This document shows, piece by piece, positions 1 through 11,884 of a stretch of 64,000 bases of DNA. This DNA is from Lunularia cruciata (taxonomy: Eukaryota > Streptophyta > Marchantiopsida > Lunulariales > Lunulariaceae): NCBI GenBank assembly GCA_948567375.1, contig OX419759.1, positions 10,632,744 through 10,696,743 of the forward strand, written 5' to 3'. The notes beneath the pieces were generated by a model that saw only the letters and a list, made by a program, of their open reading frames with translations, did no database searches and was not told the DNA's origin. Both the position numbers and the translations under genes were made by a program. Each line of letters opens with the position of its first letter. The stretch's first letter is position 1.

Positions 1-69
1 TTGTACCTTGCAAGTGAAGCAAACTTGCATAGGTCGAGCCTTCAATCTAATTGAAACTAATCAAGCTCC

Positions 70-995
70 CAATAGGCGGCTCAAAATCTCCTACTGGGAT
101 TCTTCATTTCCTTGATCCTTTGGTTCCACAAACTACATCTAGAGAACTTGTCGAGGTTGTCCATGCCTAAGTGGACATTCAGCAATGCGATGTCCAACTT
201 GGCAACAATAAAAACAAATTCCATTTTCTTGTAATCTGTTTGTATTTGCTGCATCAAGTGGCCTTTGTTGGATAACATCAATCTCCATTGGTGCTGGTTC
301 TTCCATGTGAGGGTATTGTATTGGTAAGCTTGGTGTAAGTCGAGGTTGAGACCAAGTTGTTGCAACCAAGGAATCAAAGCACTCAATCAATTGCATGGCT
401 TCTTTTATGTTTTGTGGTTGTTGCATGGTCACCTCCAATTTGGTTTGTGACTTCAATCCCAATAAAAATCAATTCAAAACTTCTCCTTCTTGTATATCTG
501 GAATTTGCATGATGATGTTTTGAAATTGTGTGATGTAGCCCCTTACCAAGCCAATCTGCTTCAACTCCGCCAATTTATCTTGTGCGGCTCGGGTGACATT
601 TATAGTTTGAAATCAATTAAGTATTGCATCCTTGAATTCTATCCATGTCAAGATTGGTGCAACAATCTGTCGTTCAGCTCGCTCCACTCGAATTGCCACC
701 AAAGTGTTGCCACACCATCCAATTGGCTAAAAGCCAAGAGAATTTGTTTCCGTTCATCTTGAAGATTGGTGGCTTTGAAGTAATGTTCATAATCAAACAT
801 AGAATTCTCCACTATGCACAAAAGATTCTTGCCTTGAAACACCTTGGGTTTTGGAAATCAAATACAATCTTCTCCATATCGGACCGACGATCTCTCTATA
901 TGTTCTTGTTGTTGTTGGCCTTGTTCATCTAACAATTGAGTAAGGTGCTCAATTTGTTGCTGCATTGCAAGGATAACATCTGGTATTGCCACCAT
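70..995 (-). pseudogene. Gy-A gag relic with CCHC zinc knuckle
   Basis: Capsid/nucleocapsid precursor of the Gy-A element, which would assemble the retrotransposon particle. The likely start is the ATG at 995-993, matching the start at 21937 in the complete copy. The capsid part around 648-842 contains the typical retrotransposon gag stretch ILLAFSQLDGVATLWWQF. A zinc knuckle, CX2CX4HX4C, is intact at 175-216 (CFYC, then His, then Cys). In-frame stops and frame changes, for example between the capsid and knuckle parts, make it a pseudogene. The partner copy at 21937 has lost the knuckle histidine, so this one is better preserved there. Confidence 0.85.
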
Positions 996-1257
996 AGCTA
1001 CTGCTCTATCCTACTACTCCCAATTTATCTAATTGATTAACACATAGACACATCACGTCCACCTTTGTCCATAAGTGACAACTAGAAGTATCAAGGGTTC
1101 CTCAAACATGGTGATCATATGTTGAAAATCTTGCCCAAAGCATGAGGTGATGAAGCAGTGCTTGGGTAATATCTGGACATGAAAATCCCAATGGTTTGAC
1201 GGAAGTGGATTTGATGGTCCATAAATTCCATCCATCCCATTACTACTCTGATGCCAA

Positions 1258-1664
1258 TGTAAAAGACCAAGACCAAGGAGAGAAACAAAAGAATGGAAAC
1301 TCACATTGGGATACTTGAATGTGGGAAAAATCTGAATGCCTATTATGAGCTTTGGCTTTGGTATTTATAGGTAGCATACAAGGCCCTTGAGAAGCTTCTC
1401 AAGAAGCTCTTCAAGCCGCTTTCTTAGAGTGCAAGCCAAATTAACTAGGAAGCTTCTCAAGAAGCTTTCTTCTAGAAGCCGTCTACTTGGTGTGTAAGCT
1501 AAGCTAGTTAGAAGCTTCTAGAAGCTACTTACTTGAGGTGCAAGCTAAGCTAGACGGGAAGCTTCCCAAGAAGCTAGATAATTCCAAAATATTCTAGGCT
1601 AATTTGTCTTATGTGCTACTTCGTAAGCCCAACTAACTTCATCGCTAAACTCCATATTGTTACA
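1258..1664 (-). repeat. Gy-A 5' LTR (minus orientation)
   Basis: The LTR starts TGTAACAATATGGAG and ends CTTTTACA when read on the minus strand, the same ends as the Gy-A LTRs at 4088, 21256 and 26438. It contains many AGAAGCTTCT-type inverted motifs and a TATAAATA box about 110 bases before its inner end. Directly inside it, at 1246-1256, lies a variant of the initiator-Met tRNA primer site, with one substitution relative to the site at 21667-21678. Confidence 0.92.
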
Positions 1665-1669
1665 TCAAC

Positions 1670-2263
1670 TATTGTTACAATAGCCTGAGCTCTCACCACT
1701 GAGCTATGAGTTGGATGACCAAGCTGGACTTGGGCAACAAGCTCTCCATGTGTGATGTATTGTGTTGAACTACCACCTAGAGGTGTCTGGATCTGAAATG
1801 GACACCTCTCTACATTGGTCTTCCGTCATTCCAGATCGACTACTGCAACCTTCCTTAACATAAGAGGCTACGCACTAGAGTCTAACAAGACTCTCTATGG
1901 TGTATAGACCTTCCCTAAAGGTCACACCAAGCAAAAAATCCCCCTTTGGTTATCCAATAGGACAACACCAGGTGTGAACCGCGCTCTTTCAAAGGTTGGT
2001 CTAGCTGGCAACTCCTCTAGTCTAGCCGTTGCTGCTTGCCATAAACCATTGGTTGCTGAATAGATCCTATGCTCCACAACCAAGTCAGCTACACTATCAA
2101 CCACCTCTACTCTAGTAGTAGAAACCACATCATCCCTACTCTCACAAAGCGTGGCAACCAACCAAAACACTAGGGTTGGGTCAACTCCCAATGTAGATAT
2201 ATCACTAGCTAAAAAAAGGGCACCATGTGGTGCCCTTTGTTTCAACTGAGCCGCCCCCAACAT
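1670..2263 (-). pseudogene. Gy-B protease region relic
   Basis: An open stretch at 2263-1922 is followed after a stop by the pepsin-type active-site region at about 1895-1855, where the translation reads VLLDSSA, a stop, then PLMLR. The usual D-S/T-G triad is altered to D-S-S. It matches 27776-28270 of the plus-strand copy, where the same place reads LLDYGA, a stop, then PLMLG. Both copies are therefore inactive. The Gy-A insertion cuts the frame at 1665. Confidence 0.65.
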
Positions 2264-2809
2264 TGTGCTTGACTCAATCTGTGTTTAGCATGTGGTTGAC
2301 TTGTAGGTAGTCCATCATGCACGCCCATCACCACCTACCACACCTGCACTAGGATGTCTAGGAGCCATGGATGTCTTCTGCAATGCCTCAAATGACATGA
2401 AAGACTGGGGAAGTCTGACTTGTCTCCCACCCTCTCCTCCCTATGGATCCAACTCCATTGATGGTCCTCTAGGCTCTAGAGCATGTACTTCACTCTTAGT
2501 CACTATTGCAGATGCATCCACCTATGCTGCTCTGCACATGAAGGTCAATGCATCTCTATCACCAACATATGAGGTGGAAGCCTCAGCACCCGAATCTGAT
2601 CTCCGCAAAGCAATGGGCATACTAGCCAATCTCTGCTCCAACTGCTCAATCCAAGTAGCCCTAGCTATATCAAAAGTAAAGGCAGGTATTGCACCCCTTC
2701 TACCGCCACCTCTACTGCCACCTATACCACCTTATCCTCCAAGAATTGGAGCTCCTCTACTACCTGCCATAGCTGCCCTACCACTCCATAACTCCGAGTG
2801 TAAGTCAAA

Positions 2810-2944
2810 GCACTGGTCACTAGTGTGACCAAATCTATGGCAATGCTCACACTGCCTCTATGCTAGCTGTGATGCAGCCAAGGTATCAGGTCCGTTGCCT
2901 TGAGTACACTCTCTCCTATGGTGAGGTCCACCACATGTCCAACA
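2810..2944 (-). pseudogene. Gy-B nucleocapsid: two zinc knuckles
   Basis: Two cysteine/histidine knuckles in tandem. The first, at 2944-2906, reads CWTCGGPHHRREC. The second, at 2851-2810, reads CEHCHRFGHTSDQC, a perfect CX2CX4HX4C. They belong to the nucleocapsid part of Gag, which binds element RNA. In the plus copy (27090-27260) the second knuckle has Tyr in place of His. A Gly/Arg/Pro-rich tail follows on the minus strand. Confidence 0.78.
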
Positions 2945-3230
2945 AGCAACACTACCACTCACTGGTTGTTGCTGACCCAAAAATGAAGGTAAGGGTCTAA
3001 CTATAGTAGGCCCTCCACTCGCTTTAGTAGGACCCGGGCTGTCCATCCTGTCCTCAAAAACCAATCGGGCGTGATGCACTCTACTGCACTCTAGAAAAAG
3101 TCACAGCCGTGGATGAAGTCTCCGTACCAAATCTAGATGTCACCACTCTTTCCTCCACCATGTTGAGCTCAATATGCTCAACCAAACCAAAGACCACTAC
3201 CAAAGTGGGCAAAGCATCACAAACTCTACA

Positions 3231-3959
3231 TCACAACTCCCTATCCAGTATCCTATACCAAAACTGGATTGCTTGGGCCTTAGTAACTCCATGAGTGAAA
3301 CTGATCAGCCGCTTCATGCGAGTGTATGTCTTGCGTAAGCTCTCTCCAGCCTTTTGCTGGAACTCTTGCAAGCTCCTCAACTTGTCAATCTGCACTCCCT
3401 GGTAGTTCTGCCTCAAACATTGGAAGAACTCCACCATGGGGTTAAACCCGGGTACCACACTACCTCCAGCAGTGGTACCTCCACTTTTGGTAACACTATC
3501 TCTAGCTAGTGCACCTCCACTAGCTCTCCCAATACTACTTGAGCTAGAAATCTTAAGTACAGCCGACCTACTCTTGGCAACTGAGCCTGAAGTGATAGAG
3601 ATATAGTTTGGAGACCAATATTGTCTCCATAACTCAATCTCCTCCAAATGATCTCTCTTGAACTCATGGTAGTCATCCATTGGTAGGCCCTCCAAATGCT
3701 GAAACAACCCCTTCCATGCCATGAAGGGTGTACACCAAGTTGGGTTACACATCTACTACAGATCATACAAACTATCAAACTCTTGGATGAAGTCATCCAA
3801 CTCAATAGTACCCACTGTACCAAAGTAATGCATAGGGCTTTTGGAGGCCCCATAAATCTTGTCCATGTCCCACAATAATGGTGCGGACACGCCAAGTGCA
3901 CTCTCAACTAAATCAGCTCCTATGTCAAACTCCAACTCAAAGTCAATCTCCTCCGTCAT
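3231..3959 (-). pseudogene. Gy-B gag relic
   Basis: Two overlapping frames (3959-3756 and 3752-3231) give an N-terminal acidic segment (MTEEIDFELEFDIGADL) followed by a retrotransposon capsid domain with the typical FQQKAGESLRKTYTRMKRLI region. A low-complexity Ser/Gly/Ala linker separates them. The start is the ATG at 3959, equivalent to the ATG at 19728 in the plus copy. A stop and a frame change near 3752 break it. This is the better-preserved Gy-B gag in the window, since the plus copy is split by two insertions. Confidence 0.8.
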
Positions 3960-4087
3960 TGGGACTTGAGATATAGGTTGATATCGACCATCAATTCAAG
4001 TAAACCTATTGCATACTGTAGAGCTAACTCCTCTAGAATCCACAAAGAACTCCGTTGTGACGAAGTAACCACAAAACAAAACCACCA

Positions 4088-4513
4088 TGTAACAATATGG
4101 AGTTTAGCGATATAGTTAGTAAGGCTAATAAAGTAGAGAATAAGCCAAATTAGCCTAGAATATTCCAAAAGTATCTAGGAAGCTTCTTGGAAAGCTTCTT
4201 GACTAGTTAACTTGCGCTCCAAGCAGGTAACTTCTAGAAGGAAACTTCTAGAAGCTTCTAACTAGCTTAGCTAGCATGCCAAATAGGCGGCTTCTAGAAG
4301 GAAGCTTCTTGAGAAGCTTCCTAGTTAACTTGGCTTGCACTCTAAGAAAGCGGCTCAAGGAAGCTTCTTGAGAAGCTTCTCAAGGGCCTTGTATGCTACC
4401 TATAAATACCAAAACCAAAGCTCATGCTAGGCATTTGGAGTTTTTCTCTCATTCAAGTGTCCCAATGTGAGTTTCCATTCTCCTATTTCTCTCCTTGGAT
4501 TTGGTCTTTTACA
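4088..4513 (+). repeat. Gy-A solo LTR
   Basis: A complete LTR from TGTAACAATATGG to CTTTTACA without any internal element sequence, flanked on both sides by the 5-base target duplication CACCA (4083-4087 and 4514-4518). It is the product of LTR-LTR recombination of a Gy-A insertion into the Gy-B leader. The TATAAATA promoter box and the repeated AGAAGCTTCT motifs are the same as in the other Gy-A LTRs. Confidence 0.93.
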
Positions 4514-5806
4514 CACCAACTCTAACCACAACCACAAGTACTCCACCAAGTGCCAACACCAACTAAGCACCACAAAGTGCCTATACTCACGGAACACAAT
4601 CCACTAATGTAACTTTAATGGAGATAACTACACTAGAGGAAAAGGCAACCTGTAATCTACCATCACAACATGTACTCTCACAGTCTATAGGTCATCACTT
4701 CCTACCTCATTGGAGAGAAATACAGGTAGTATGATTGGTCATCATTCTAGCCTCACTACTGAGAGCACACCAGAGCACCAACGCTTTAAATTCAAGGCAC
4801 CTCACACAAAGGTGGTGCACAGGAAATAGAGAATAGAGGGGGTCCCATCACAAGAAATCTAAATGAAAGCAATCCATCTCATAAAGCAACACGGGACTGA
4901 CCCTACCACCATTTGACGTTTGACATAAGAGAAGTTTGTATGTACGTCCTAAGCTACCAAGATCACCAAGAATGAGATCAAACTGCATCTCCTAGCCAAA
5001 GCTACAAGTGTATAGATAACAATGGCATAGTCACTAGGACAATAAGTGAGGGTGCACCTTTTGACTAGGGCACCAGTCTAGGAACAAGAGATCTAGGGGT
5101 CAAACCCTATTGCAAACAATCTAGCATGATAGGCAGATTTTGCCAAACAATGACAAGATCTACTCTAAACTAGCTAGCCTCACATCGGCAAGTTGGCTTG
5201 TTGGCCCTTTTAGGCTTTTGTAGCCTCTCATAGCCCTATGCCTCTAAACGCCAAAATTCAACCAAATGAGGCCTTTCTTCTTGCCACTTCAAACCCTCTC
5301 TAAATTTGCTAAAAACTCCTCTAAATCTGCAAAACTCCTCTAACTAGCAAAACTCCTCCAAATCTGGCCAAAATTTGACATAAACTCCAACAAAACTCTG
5401 ACATAAACCCTAAAGTTGGCTGATAGCCAAATCCTTTGCTAATTCTTCACTCGAGCCAAATTGAAAAGAATAGGTTTCTCCAAATCACAAATTCACGGGG
5501 GTAGGTTCCCAACTCCACCTTCAATTTCACTTTTTGAGCCCAACTTGCAGCAAATTGGTCATGTCTTCACCTCTTGAGCTCAAAATCACAACCATTGTTC
5601 AAAATTTGCTTCTTCTTTGCTCAAAAATTGGCCAGGGCTTCCGCACACCGTCTATCTCATTGCCAAATCTACATCAATTGAACAAGCTTCTACACACTAG
5701 GGAAAACCTGAGCTCTGATTGAGCTACCAACGATCAGCGAGTCTTGGAGAAACCATCAACACTCTCAATTCATGCACCCGATTTCCCCCTAACTTCACTT
5801 GTTGGA
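4514..5806 (-). other. Gy-B untranslated leader
   Basis: No reading frame is conserved here, but the whole stretch is homologous to 18112-19727 in the plus-strand copy. On the minus strand it carries several copies of a GATTTGGAGGAGTTTTG-like motif (complement visible around 5280-5400). The leader continues on the other side of the solo LTR to the gag start near 3959. No convincing tRNA primer site follows the LTR. Confidence 0.7.
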
Positions 5807-6260
5807 TGTAATCAGATTGTTTACAACACTCAAATCAACTCAACTTAGATCAGTACTTGATCTGTCACTATATAAACTGCTAACAATTGGACATTGATTA
5901 CAGTCAAGCCACACCCACTCTAGCTTAGAGAATCCAAGTGATGCTTGCCGACCTTTGTCCACCATAGCCAGGAACTCGAAGGCTCAACATCAGAGAAGTG
6001 AGCTCTTCGGAGCTGCACTTTGAAAGTATACCCTTGGACTTGAGCTAGGTCTGGAACACTAATGATCCTACTAACTGCACACTTGATAGTGTGAACGGTG
6101 CAAAGTGATGGTGAGCCCCACCATGAAGTCAATACCCCAAATAGGAAGTTTGATTGTCGGAAAGTAGTCTATGGGAAATTGCTGAAGTACCTCTAACTAC
6201 TATCACTGGAACTCTAGTGTACGAGCAATCTAGATGCAACACTACAAATGGCACGACACA
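5807..6260 (-). repeat. Gy-B 5' terminal repeat, short form (minus orientation)
   Basis: About 454 bases, starting TGTGTCGTGCCATTTG and ending GATTACA on the minus strand. It is clearly homologous to the repeat at 17656-18111, to the first 450 bases of the 3' LTR at 46826, and to the solo LTR at 51665-52220. Unlike the last two it lacks an extra segment of about 105 bases at its inner end. The start is set by the point where the copia integrase reading frame breaks. Confidence 0.8.
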
Positions 6261-6910
6261 ACATTCTTCAAAGGTTCTACCCTGTAATGTTGTGGTACCA
6301 TTGGTATTTTTGAGAAAATTTGAAGTGCTAGTAGCAACATCCCAAAACTTCATCTCCAACTTGGCATGTTGGAGCATTGCCAATGCTTTGTCCACTAGTG
6401 CCCTATTCAACTTTTTTTCAACTCCATTCTATGTAGGGCTATCTTTGGCAGTATAGTCAAGGAGAATTCCTTTATATGATAGAAAGGAGAGGAATCCTCA
6501 TTTTGGTACTCTCTGCCTCCATTTATTTTCAGCGCTTCACTTTCCCTCTAATATGCAACTAAGTCATGGCTATAAACTTTTGGAATTTTTGCAGCACTTC
6601 ATCCTTGCTTTTCATGAGATAGATAAAGCCCTTTCTACTATAATCATCTACAAAAGAAATATAGTAGGCTGCTCCACTCAATGAATTCTCAGTCATGTAT
6701 CCCCATACATCAGAATGTATGATATCTAGAGTACTTGAAGTTCTAGATGGAGATTTCTTGAGGATAGGAGCTTCGTGTGCCTTACTTTCTACACACCCAA
6801 TGTAAAATTTGAGTTTTCCTTAAATTAGATTCCATGTTGCTGTTGCAGTGCATCTTCTATAGCTTCTCTTTAAGATCCAAATGCCTATTCGCGCTTCGAA
6901 AGTCCTTTTT
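6261..6910 (-). pseudogene. Ty1/copia integrase fragment
   Basis: Minus-strand translation gives the hallmark copia integrase core: a segment after a degraded zinc region reading LDIIHSDVWGYM, then SFVDDYSRKGFIYLMKSKDEV. After frame changes comes the C-terminal part NRALVDKALAMLQHAKLEMKFW, which corresponds to the region after the third catalytic residue. The LQGRTFEE-like segment at about 6265-6300 is cut by the Gy-B terminal repeat at 6260. No LTR, gag or RT of this element is visible, so this is an old truncated relic. Confidence 0.8.
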
Positions 6911-8476
6911 AGTGCCTTGCCTGTGCAGAACTGCGATCATCGGTCCGTGATCCTCAGGACTGATGTTCGAAGTCCACTTAAATCTACACAGTCAGTCTTT
7001 TCCCCTGGGACAGCTTGCGTTGTTGTGTAAACGATTTCTTTCACAGAAGCTGACTCTTTTGTTAACCACCTTACGCTCTGGCGGTTTGAATCAGATCATT
7101 TCTCACTCCTACTGGCAACAGACCCTGCATCGAACAGACCAGTATATTACTTACACTCCTCAATTCCTGTAATCATCACCATAAGAATCACCGAAAGAGG
7201 TAACAATCTGGAAAAACCTCCTAACTATATTGTCCACATGCCTATGTTTCTCAGAGTTTGAATGTTCTCCGAAATGCGTGGTTGCTGTCACCTGCCATCA
7301 AGTCAACTCACCGTCTACCAAGAAAGGCTAGAGTAAACCACTGGCTTTGAAGTACCCTGCTATCATGCTGCCATGATCCCTTTACAGAGTTTCATTCACT
7401 TGTGTTTGGTAGCAGTTATGACACTGCGAGATCTCTTTTCAGTACACAGGGAAGGTGTTCCTTTTCATGGACGCTAGACAAATGTTTGTGAGTGAATAGT
7501 GAAGCTCGTTTTGTTGGGACTAAGTGATTCTTATGTGTGAAAGGTGAAGGGGGGTGTCACGTTCAGAGCATAATCACACCCATCTAAAGAATATGATTTT
7601 CCCTTGTTAGCTTACTTTATTAAACCATGGTGTCCGAAATTTACAGCAACCTTGTTACATCCGTATCATTGTTTACCATTATCATTATCATCGATAAGTC
7701 ATTATATATACCTTTCTTAAAATTTTCTTTTCATTGTACACTTAAATATTCTGTATCTCCAAAGCTGAAGTTACTCCAAACTACGATTGAGGTTACTTGA
7801 AAGAAGAGCTAAAACTATACTCAGTATTAATTTAGAGGAACATTTCATAACAGCCCTCTAAGTGCCTCCGCCCAATACTATCTTATATCTCATTTTTCCT
7901 ATACGGTCCAAATCTAAAGGGATCCACTTAGAGTAATGAGCATAGAGAGTGTTCTATAAGAGAAATGAGTATAGAGAGTGTCCACTACTCAAGGAGCTCT
8001 GGTCGAATTTTCTTACTTCCAAATTTATAATACGGTCCAATAATTGAAGGTAAAATTTTATTGGTTATTATTCTTTGAATATTTTAATAATATTTATTCT
8101 TCTCACTAACGAAAATAATTAAAAGTAGATTTTTTGGGTCTTATTCTTCTTTAAATATTTTACTAATGATTATTCTTCTCACTAATGCCCTGTATATGGT
8201 AGAAACGACTTCTTATGTTAAGTGAGTAAAACACCCAAAAGAGTAGAAATCTCGACTCGAGATACCTCTTGAAATTTATCTAATGTTTTATATTTAAACA
8301 AATCTAGACATGTACAGGGTCTTGCCAGTACCTACCTTGTCGGACACTAGACTAAACGCAGAATAAACACCAATATGAGAAAAAATAAAACACGAGTGAC
8401 CAGAGCCCTGAGCTTTGACTATTGCTTGGTCAAATTGCATACAGTTCATGAGGAATAGTATCTTTTGCTATGATAT
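6911..8476. other. No gene recognised
   Basis: The stretch has no convincing reading frame, RNA gene or repeat copy elsewhere in the window. Its left part (to about 7560) has moderate GC and could be unique DNA. From about 7600 it is AT-rich spacer. Confidence 0.5.
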
Positions 8477-8521
8477 AATATACTGTAATATATATAATAT
8501 TATAATACTATAATAATAATA
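8477..8521. repeat. AT-rich microsatellite-like tract
   Basis: A run made only of TA/AAT units between base-balanced flanks, immediately before the more GC-rich segment starting at 8521. Confidence 0.6.
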
Positions 8522-8581
8522 TGCCGCCTAAAAGCCAAAGGCACGAACCATTTGCAGACCGCCTGGAACTACCGCAGATAC

Positions 8582-9010
8582 AGAATCCGGCGCAGAGATG
8601 GAAGTCTTTACCGCACGGTGGCCGTTTTTACCGTCTTGCTCGGCCGGTGATCTATCGTCCGGTGTATGGTGAAGTCCGAGTAACCAACCCGGCAGTGTCC
8701 GGTTAAGTAAATCGTTATTTGGTTCTGAGCCCGTGAAAGAACCGGAGTGTGAGAATCCGGCACTGACACGGAAACATAACCTAAACGGATCCCGGCAGGT
8801 TCATCACCGCGGGGTTCATTTAGGTCTAGCTCTGCTTTCATTTGAGACGGTGGAGGTACCGTAAACAGAGAAGCCGCAACGGATACTGAGAATGCGGATC
8901 GCGGTTTCTGACCAGAATGAACCTGGTGGGGCCAGGTTAAGTATGGTTTTGTTCTTGGTTTGAAATTGAGGTGAAGTACCCTAAAGTTAGAATGCGGCAC
9001 GGATATTGAA
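8582..9010. repeat. Four diverged copies of an AGAATNCGG-centred motif
   Basis: The motif AGAAT(C/G)CGG, usually followed by CRCNGA, occurs at 8582, 8752, 8889 and 8989. It has partly conserved surroundings: a GGTTAAGTA block lies upstream of the second and fourth copies (8701 and 8935). Spacing is irregular (170, 137, 100 bases), so this is an old tandem array. No protein signal is convincing on either strand, although a 148-codon minus-strand frame spans it. Confidence 0.5.
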
Positions 9011-9084
9011 ATACGTACCAAGGGCTGGAACGCTAAGAGGCCTGCTCGAGACATCGAGGCGCCACGGCCAATGCCAGAGTTGCA

Positions 9085-11884
9085 GTGCTGCAGGAAGAGG
9101 TGGTCTCATTCAATTCTCCGCTGCGGCAACGCCAGAAAGAAGGAAGGAAGGGAGGGGAAAGGAGGGTTGATTCGACGAAGGAGAGAGGAGGCGCAGGTCA
9201 GGAGGAGGGCCAAATAAGTTGTCACTTGCTGTGCGGCGATGTGGGAGGTTCCCTGCGTGTAAGGCTAGCGAGGTTGGGACTCAGAAAAAGCGTTAAAAAG
9301 CGAGGTATGCTTGTTTTCGTCGTCTCTGTTGCCTAGTGCTTGGATGTGTGGTGGACGTTAATGTTGGAGGAACGGAATCTTCCGTCAGAGGGTATCTTCA
9401 TGTGCTTGTGGATGCAGAAGGGCTTGTTGTTGAGTGCCATTGTTTGTATCGCCTGTAGTAAGCAAGCACTGTAGATACTACGCTTCTCAGGTCTTGCCTA
9501 CGGAAGTAGGAGAACTGGGAAGTTGTCCATCGGCCTTCTCTGCCTGGTTAGGGCGGTGATCGTGGCTTCCGGTGGAGAGGTATTGGCAGTCATTTATCTG
9601 CTCAGCATGTAGGAAGACTTTGCGTGTCTTTTGAGGACTCCACGTAAAGGCGGCCGGTTGTGAAGAGGATAGTAGGCTTTCTTAAGGGATTCTTTGCTCT
9701 TGTTGGTCTGAAGTTGATCGAGCATAGTCGAATCGGTATCTCTGTGTCTTATAGACGTGCGAAGCTTCACGCTTACGGCCATCGACCTGCAAAGGTGTTA
9801 CTCCGGAGGTGAGCCCCTGGATCCTCGATCTTGGTCTAGGTAGCTAGCAGGTCAAGATGGTTAGTGTAGATGTAATTTTTTATTTTGATCCATTCGCAGC
9901 GTAGACGTATTTGGCGAGGGTCTTGTCAAGCGGCTGATTCACAGTTGCTGTTTGTACGATTAGTTTCCATTTCTATTCGTTTGAGGCTAGGGTCTTGTCA
10001 AGCTGGTGATTCAAAGTGCAGTTTGTATGATTTGTTTTCCATTTCCATTTCCATTTCCATTTCTTTTGAGGGCTGTGGTGCGAACTTTTTCTTTTGTGAC
10101 CTTGAATTCTTCTCACTATCTCGCAGGTTTGTCTTCATAATTCTGAACTCGCAGTTTGTGCTAGCTTTTAAACGTAAAACAGTCGTTAATATAGCCTCCC
10201 TGCATCAGCGAGGATATCATACTTTTACATTATCCAGGTTATCATGCCTTCCCGTTCTTCAGGGTCTCCGTCTTCAACTGTCACTAGGATCGTCAACTGG
10301 ATGTCCACTTTTGAAATCAGAGTTCATTGATCTGATGTCCTATATCTTGTTGAGCTTAAGTCGAATGTTCTTGATTTGGCGTTAGACAAGGTGTTGTGTG
10401 GTTTAGTGGTCTTGGAGCTTAGAATGACTGTCTCTGTTCATGGTCTGCTTTACGCTCTGCCAGCACGTTGGTACTTGCGGTACTTTGTTTCTCAACAGTG
10501 TAGACATCCTGGACTACCAACAATGAAGACAACAATTAGAACCTATCATCCTCCATAAAGTAGTGCTCACCTAATTAATTAGGAAGGCAGAAAAGAGACC
10601 GATGGGAGCTCTTGATGAGGTGCAGAAATGTCGAGTATAAGTTTTAAAACTGTAGCACTAGGTCTCTTACCCTAGGTCTGCAATGGGTAACGTATTGAGT
10701 TCCTACGATGATATTCTACTTTTTCTGAACTGTACTTGTGGGGCCTGGAAGCATGAGTGGATTAGTGCTACGGAGCAAAGAAAATGTTCATTCACTGTAA
10801 AGAGCAAAGAAACTCTTTTCTACCAATTTATACGTCGCTGTCTTGAGTGTCTGTTGACATTCTCCCCTCTTATCTTGCTGACTGAGAGTTTTGAGGCTGT
10901 CACGGTGAGTTGTTTGTACATTTGCTCACCCTGACAGCTTGCAGGTCGGGAGTCGGTTGCATGAAGTTTTAGGCTCGTTTGACTCTTTGTCATTACCGTT
11001 CGAGAACCCACGAGCATTTGCTTGTCTTTTCACTAGTTCTTTGCCCATACTCGTCCAAACCTTAGAGTCAATAGGTCGTGTATTATTGACAGCTTACGTC
11101 AGAGAGAAACCGACACAAATATTGCATATAAACCTCGTAACTCGCTCTCAAGTTTCACTCATCGAAAAGCATATAGTTTATTAACTTGAAGGCTACCGTT
11201 GGTACGCTCGGTCATAGTATTTTGTCAACAGTCGACAGTCAACTGCAACGGCACTTGCACACCGCTTAAAGAGCCCTGTGTAGGATCAGAGTCTATTCAC
11301 ATAATATTCTGGTCGCTCGAAGGGTGTCTGTTGCTACTCACTAGTCATAGCTAGGGTGGAATAGTGTCCTCAAATTCTTTGCATGCAAATTATTTCAACT
11401 TTGCATGCATCTCATACCGCATTTTCTGTTTGAAAGAGGAGTCCTTGACACGAGTTGATGATTTGGACGTCTCTTTAGTTCAAAGTTTAACACATTTTTG
11501 CAAGGCTGTTTTCGACTAGTACAAACTAATTTCTTTCTTTAGAGTGCTTAGAATTTAAGTCACCCGAAGATGGAAGGAGCGGAGCTCTTTACTACACTTC
11601 CGCACATTGGGAACGCCGTCAATGAGCCTATTGACATTATAGATCGTACCGAGGTCGACGGATTGCTCTTCGTGGTTGTTTGCTATCTTATGACTTGAGA
11701 GGACCAGGACTTAGAAGCCTCTGCTGCAACGTCTTATGCTATGTTTGTTTTTGATTTGTGTAGAGCTGTTCTACATACTCTTACAGCGGCTAAGAGCTTA
11801 GCCTGTGCGGCAGGCAGAAAGGTGGACGTGGAAGTAGACTGTTCGTAAGTGAGCGTTGGAGAGCCGAATAATCCAGCTCTCAAG
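9085..11884 (+). other. Possible 5' transcribed region of the SERF-like gene
   Basis: Base composition differs from the AT-rich flanks. A purine-rich stretch at 9120-9200 resembles plant 5' leaders, and a good donor (GCGAG/GTATGC) is at about 9303. Acceptor-like pyrimidine-AG sites precede the coding start at 11885, for example before 11820. This would mean a 5'-UTR intron of about 2.5 kb. It is an inference from composition and splice-like sites; no protein is supported here. Confidence 0.25.
9914..10064 (+). repeat. Two-copy tandem repeat (period 72) and TTTCCA microsatellite
   Basis: A segment starting GCGAGGGTCTTGTCAAG at 9914 recurs at 9986 as GCTAGGGTCTTGTCAAG, and similarity continues through GTTTGTA(C/T)GATT. 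The second copy ends in a (TTTCCA)n run at about 10036-10064. Confidence 0.7.

Larger units (their letters stand above)
1..1664 (-). mobile_element. Gy-A Ty3/gypsy chromovirus, 5' part only (cut by the window edge)
   Basis: Read on the minus strand this is a 5' LTR (1664 to 1258), a primer-binding region, an untranslated leader and a gag relic, running out of the window at base 1 near the start of the protease region. It matches the complete Gy-A element at 21256-26835 from the LTR to that point: the bases at 1-47 are the complement of those around 22871-22917. The element interrupts the protease region of a Gy-B element whose remains start at 1665. No 3' LTR or target duplication can be tested because the other end is outside the window. 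Confidence 0.9.
1665..6260 (-). mobile_element. Gy-B Ty3/gypsy element, 5' portion (LTR, leader, gag, protease)
   Basis: This is a minus-strand copy of the family that forms the large plus-strand element at 17656-47376. It runs from its 5' LTR (6260 to 5807) through a long leader and gag to the protease. At 1664/1665 a Gy-A element has been inserted and the rest lies outside the window. The sequence just right of 1665, read on the minus strand, corresponds to the plus copy at about 28340-28365. A Gy-A solo LTR sits in the leader at 4088-4513. Its 5' LTR starts inside a copia integrase reading frame, which fixes the outer boundary near 6260. Confidence 0.85.

Noticed and set aside
6154-6456. 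Plus-strand frame of 100 codons
   Set aside because: Antisense to the copia integrase relic and the Gy-B terminal repeat.
8608-9054. 148-codon minus-strand frame as a gene
   Set aside because: It covers the AGAATNCGG repeat array and shows no domain; the frame is probably open by base composition.
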